A stretch of 64,000 bases of DNA from Taishania sp045629585 (GTDB lineage: Bacteria > Bacteroidota > Bacteroidia > Flavobacteriales_D > Crocinitomicaceae), in assembly GCA_045629585.1 (NCBI GenBank), contig JAZQRM010000080.1, forward strand, positions 1 through 64,000, given 5' to 3'. Both the position numbers and the translations under genes were made by a program. The notes below the pieces were generated by a model that made no database searches, was not told the DNA's origin, and saw only the letters and a list, made by a program, of their open reading frames with translations. Of this stretch, positions 61,567 to 64,000 are shown in pieces (within the stretch, counting starts at the first letter, position 1; each line of letters opens with the position of its first letter).

Positions 61567-62826
61567 ATGTTATTACCTGGATCAAAAGGATGGATTAGAA
61601 AGTTTTTTGCACTTCACGAAGAAGGAGATATTCTTCTTTCAATTAAAGATCGTGCGAAGCTCAGTTCACCCGAACAGACGATACGAAATATTGGTGCATT
61701 AACAGGTTTAACTTATGGTCACTGTATTCGTACGTTGTATCCTAAATCATTTGAAATTGTCAGGTGGACTGATCTGGAGGTGCAGAAGGTGGCTTTGTTT
61801 GAATGTCTTTTAGAGGTTTATCGCTTAGAAAATCCTTTTTCCTTGGATATAGATGCATTTATTCATAAAGTATCCGATTTTTATGGTAGTGATGCTATAC
61901 GGTCCTCTTCATTTTTAGGTTTATCCTTGAATAAACAGACACAAGATGTTTTTCTTCAGGTTGAAAATATTCTTAATCAACGTTTAGTTTTTAATGAACA
62001 ACGTTTTGACTTTAAGTGGTGGAAATACGCGATGAGTAATACACTGGTTTATTTAGATGTGTTGTTATTTCATGAATATTTAAAAGGTAATAATGGTGCG
62101 ATCGAATTGTTGCAAGATTTTGAACGTGGAGCATTGTATTCTTTAGTATATGCATCTCAAAAAGATAATCAGATATCCAATACGGTCAAGACAATTATTA
62201 ACCTTTATTTGGCCTCTAGTCGTTTAGGAGAGGAGGAGAAAAATGAAATTTTGGATCTTTTACACGATGATGAGGTAAATGTTAATTTTGCCGATTTCGG
62301 GAATTATTCATTCAATATTAAAGCGTTTTACATTGATTTAATGACGCTTTTGTTTTTTTCCACTAATCACGAGGATGAGGTTAAAAATTGCATTTTAATG
62401 GATGTTGCGAAGCAATTACAGTTACCTGCAGATATTGTAGAATCAGCTGAATCATTTATGCAGTTTTATCTTATCGATTCGGAGATGAAAAGCGACATTT
62501 TCTCGAATAAGAATAGCTATGAAAAAGTATTCAATAGCTTTAGTAATCGATGGTCTAAAATATTGCTCAGAAACAAAGATAAAATCGTTAAAGAATTAGT
62601 CGAAAGTAAAGAATTGATAAGTTTAGTGAGTAAGTCGACAACGCAGGAACTTACGTCTGAAGAAAAGATTAAGGTAAAGCAACAATTTCGCGATATTGTA
62701 AAAACTGTTCCTGCCTTAGGAATTTTTATGTTGCCAGGAGGAGCAATTTTGTTACCTCTGATTCTTAAAATTATCCCAGATTTAATTCCTTCAGCATTTA
62801 GAGATAACGAGATAAAAAAGGATTAA
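61567..62826 (+). CDS. LETM1-related biofilm-associated protein
   Basis: 419 residues. The C-terminal portion (about 360-412) has TSEEKIKVKQQFRDIVKTVP followed by LGIFMLPGGAILLPLILKIIP, the membrane-helix and flank typical of LETM1-like proteins. The middle (about 225-315) is an all-helical TerB-like segment. This combination corresponds to the Bacteroidota family labelled LETM1-related biofilm-associated protein. Mitochondrial LETM1 affects K+/H+ exchange, but transfer of that function is not justified here. Its 3' end overlaps the convergent glycosyltransferase by 29 bases. Confidence 0.82.
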   Translation: MLLPGSKGWIRKFFALHEEGDILLSIKDRAKLSSPEQTIRNIGALTGLTYGHCIRTLYPKSFEIVRWTDLEVQKVALFECLLEVYRLENPFSLDIDAFIHKVSDFYGSDAIRSSSFLGLSLNKQTQDVFLQVENILNQRLVFNEQRFDFKWWKYAMSNTLVYLDVLLFHEYLKGNNGAIELLQDFERGALYSLVYASQKDNQISNTVKTIINLYLASSRLGEEEKNEILDLLHDDEVNVNFADFGNYSFNIKAFYIDLMTLLFFSTNHEDEVKNCILMDVAKQLQLPADIVESAESFMQFYLIDSEMKSDIFSNKNSYEKVFNSFSNRWSKILLRNKDKIVKELVESKELISLVSKSTTQELTSEEKIKVKQQFRDIVKTVPALGIFMLPGGAILLPLILKIIPDLIPSAFRDNEIKKD

Positions 62827-63916
62827 TCGTTTCTGAAATTGTTTTGTCTGGTTGTATCGAAAGTAGATAGTTCTTCCTTTCTTCTAACGAAGTTTTGTGG
62901 TGTGATGTTTCATTGTTTATTGCAGCAATGAATTCTTCGGGTTTGTTTGCTATTTGGCATAAAGACGAAAATTCGGTTCCTTGTACCATTAAATCATTTA
63001 CAATGATGTTTCCTTTTGATTGTAAAACATGAATCAGTTTTAATTTTACACCTGTAGCTTGTTCGGTATATAACACATGATTTTTTGCTTCGTTTATCAA
63101 TCTGTTTAATTCTGAATCTGAAGGATTTTCGATTATTTCAATGTTATTTTGCGATTTAATGTATTGTTTTAAACGTTCAGTCGGTTCTTTGCCAGCAATG
63201 ATGAAGTGTTGGTTTTTTAGTTTAGTAAATACATTTTCGGTTAACCAAATCGCAGCCTCTTCATTTTCAGCGACACTTAGATTTCCATGAAAAAGATGGT
63301 AGTCTTTCAGATCATAATCCTGCATTTCAACAATTGGAAAAGCTGCCGGTAATAGAAACGTTTCAGGATTGATCTGTTGGAAATGTTGTACATCTTTATT
63401 TTGAATGGCAAATAATCCTGTCGCTTTCTTTAATATTTGTTCGTAGCATTTTAATTTATAGGCTTCTGTTTTAAAGAAAATTTTTCGCCAACCTTTTGAT
63501 TGTTCGGCTAAAGCTTGATAATAATCTTGTTCGATATTATGTAAACGAACTGCAATCGTTCGATTTTTAAAACTCATATTTTCTAAAATGCCAGTACAAT
63601 GGATACCTTCTAACCAAATCGGATGATTATCTTTTAATAAATTCATTTCTAGGTTTTTGTTTATTCTAGATTGCACGATATACGGACGATGAGAGAAAAA
63701 TGATTTTAGACTTTTGTTTCTAGAATAGTAGTATATTTTATGGCATAAATTATTTAAATTTTGCTGTTTTCCTCTTCCATAATCAAAAACATGTAAGTTG
63801 ATTTTCCAACCGTTGTTATGCATGGATTTGATACGATAATACATATCTATCGCTCCACCGTAATTGGCAGGGAACGGAACGTCTAAACAAACGATATGGA
63901 TGTGTTTTTCGCTCAT
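62798..63916 (-). CDS. GT4-like glycosyltransferase
   Basis: 372 residues with a GT-B layout. The N-terminal fold has CLDVPFPANYGGAIDMYYRI (typical of the family) and the C-terminal half HGNLSVAENEEAAIWL, FIIAGKEP and TGVKLKLIHVLQSKGNIIV, with the usual E-x7-E replaced by TGVKLKL as in some mannosyltransferase-like Bacteroidota enzymes. Sugar and acceptor are unknown. Its ATG overlaps the TGA of an upstream gene (ATGA), and its 3' end overlaps the LETM1-related gene. Confidence 0.87.
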   Translation of the reverse strand: MSEKHIHIVCLDVPFPANYGGAIDMYYRIKSMHNNGWKINLHVFDYGRGKQQNLNNLCHKIYYYSRNKSLKSFFSHRPYIVQSRINKNLEMNLLKDNHPIWLEGIHCTGILENMSFKNRTIAVRLHNIEQDYYQALAEQSKGWRKIFFKTEAYKLKCYEQILKKATGLFAIQNKDVQHFQQINPETFLLPAAFPIVEMQDYDLKDYHLFHGNLSVAENEEAAIWLTENVFTKLKNQHFIIAGKEPTERLKQYIKSQNNIEIIENPSDSELNRLINEAKNHVLYTEQATGVKLKLIHVLQSKGNIIVNDLMVQGTEFSSLCQIANKPEEFIAAINNETSHHKTSLEERKNYLLSIQPDKTISETINPFLSRYL

Positions 63917-64000
63917 TTTAGCGGCTGATATATTTCACGGAGTACATTTTCTTCATTTTCCCAACAAAGTGTAGTTTTTATCCTTTCACAATTCGATTGA
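63913..64000 (-). CDS. 3' end of an upstream gene, probably another glycosyltransferase
   Basis: Only the last 28 codons plus the stop are visible on the minus strand, ending LREIYQPLK. The stop TGA overlaps the start of the GT4-like gene as ATGA, so the two are coupled. The ending WENEENVLREIY is of the kind often seen at glycosyltransferase C-termini, and the neighbour is a glycosyltransferase, but the identity is inferred and not proven. Confidence 0.6.
   Translation of the reverse strand, partial: QSNCERIKTTLCWENEENVLREIYQPLK

Noticed and set aside
1..64000. CRISPR arrays, insertion sequences, prophage or toxin-antitoxin modules
   Set aside because: No regularly spaced direct repeats, transposase, integrase, phage structural gene or toxin-antitoxin pair was recognised on either strand.

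Overview
This window is an AT-rich, gene-dense stretch of a Bacteroidota chromosome, most likely order Flavobacteriales. The evidence is a GldH gliding lipoprotein, families such as DUF4175, DUF6427 and the LETM1-related biofilm protein, the long inserted type of IspG, a DksA-like protein without its zinc cysteines, a kynurenine-pathway pair (kynU-kmo), and promoters of the Bacteroidota form TTG-N18-21-TAnnTTTG. Genus cannot be fixed from the sequence. I found no insertion sequence, phage, CRISPR array or rRNA operon. Nearly everything is a chromosomal housekeeping or cell-envelope gene. Genes often overlap by 1-28 bases on the same strand, and four convergent pairs overlap at their 3' ends.

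Region 1-15.2 kb. The 3' part of ispG, a DUF805 protein, then a leftward operon DUF4175 - HATPase - ybeY - mnmG. Between ybeY and mnmG, and running into the end of ybeY, lie four near-identical 16-bp palindromes matching the universal ParB centromere site parS. Rightward gltX-folB, a tRNA-Cys with a strong terminator, a membrane protein, an ECF sigma / anti-sigma-like pair, a secreted TlpA-like thiol protein and rpiB follow. The only long gene-free stretch (about 14570-15195) is extremely AT-rich and holds three DnaA-box matches. Ten kb from the parS cluster, it is my candidate for the replication origin.

Region 15.2-34 kb. A membrane PAS histidine kinase with a LytTR response regulator, RNase R, ferritin, a very large sensor with a beta-propeller, adenylate-cyclase domain and HD domain, a universal stress protein, an EamA transporter, an exported coiled-coil protein, then holB - ricT - gldH, a small CxxC membrane protein and a TPR lipoprotein.

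Region 34-50.7 kb, mostly leftward. A three-gene cluster fRMsr - Ig-like lipoprotein - UPF0104 protein, an exonuclease, purD - CNNM/CorC - HAD phosphatase, DUF6427, rightward dksA-like - lspA, and a six-gene operon tatA - gatA - lytic transglycosylase - GT2 - GT9 - membrane protein, preceded by hemL.

Region 50.8-64 kb. kynU - kmo - outer-membrane-like protein - DUF2079, an ArsC-family protein, a second EamA transporter, asd, a large secreted protein with three Ig-like/lamin-tail units, the LETM1-related protein, and two leftward glycosyltransferase genes, the last cut by the window edge.

Most interesting: the parS cluster with one site encoding the C-terminal tail of YbeY, and the candidate oriC nearby. 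Together they suggest this window covers the origin/centromere region of the chromosome although dnaA and parAB are not in it.
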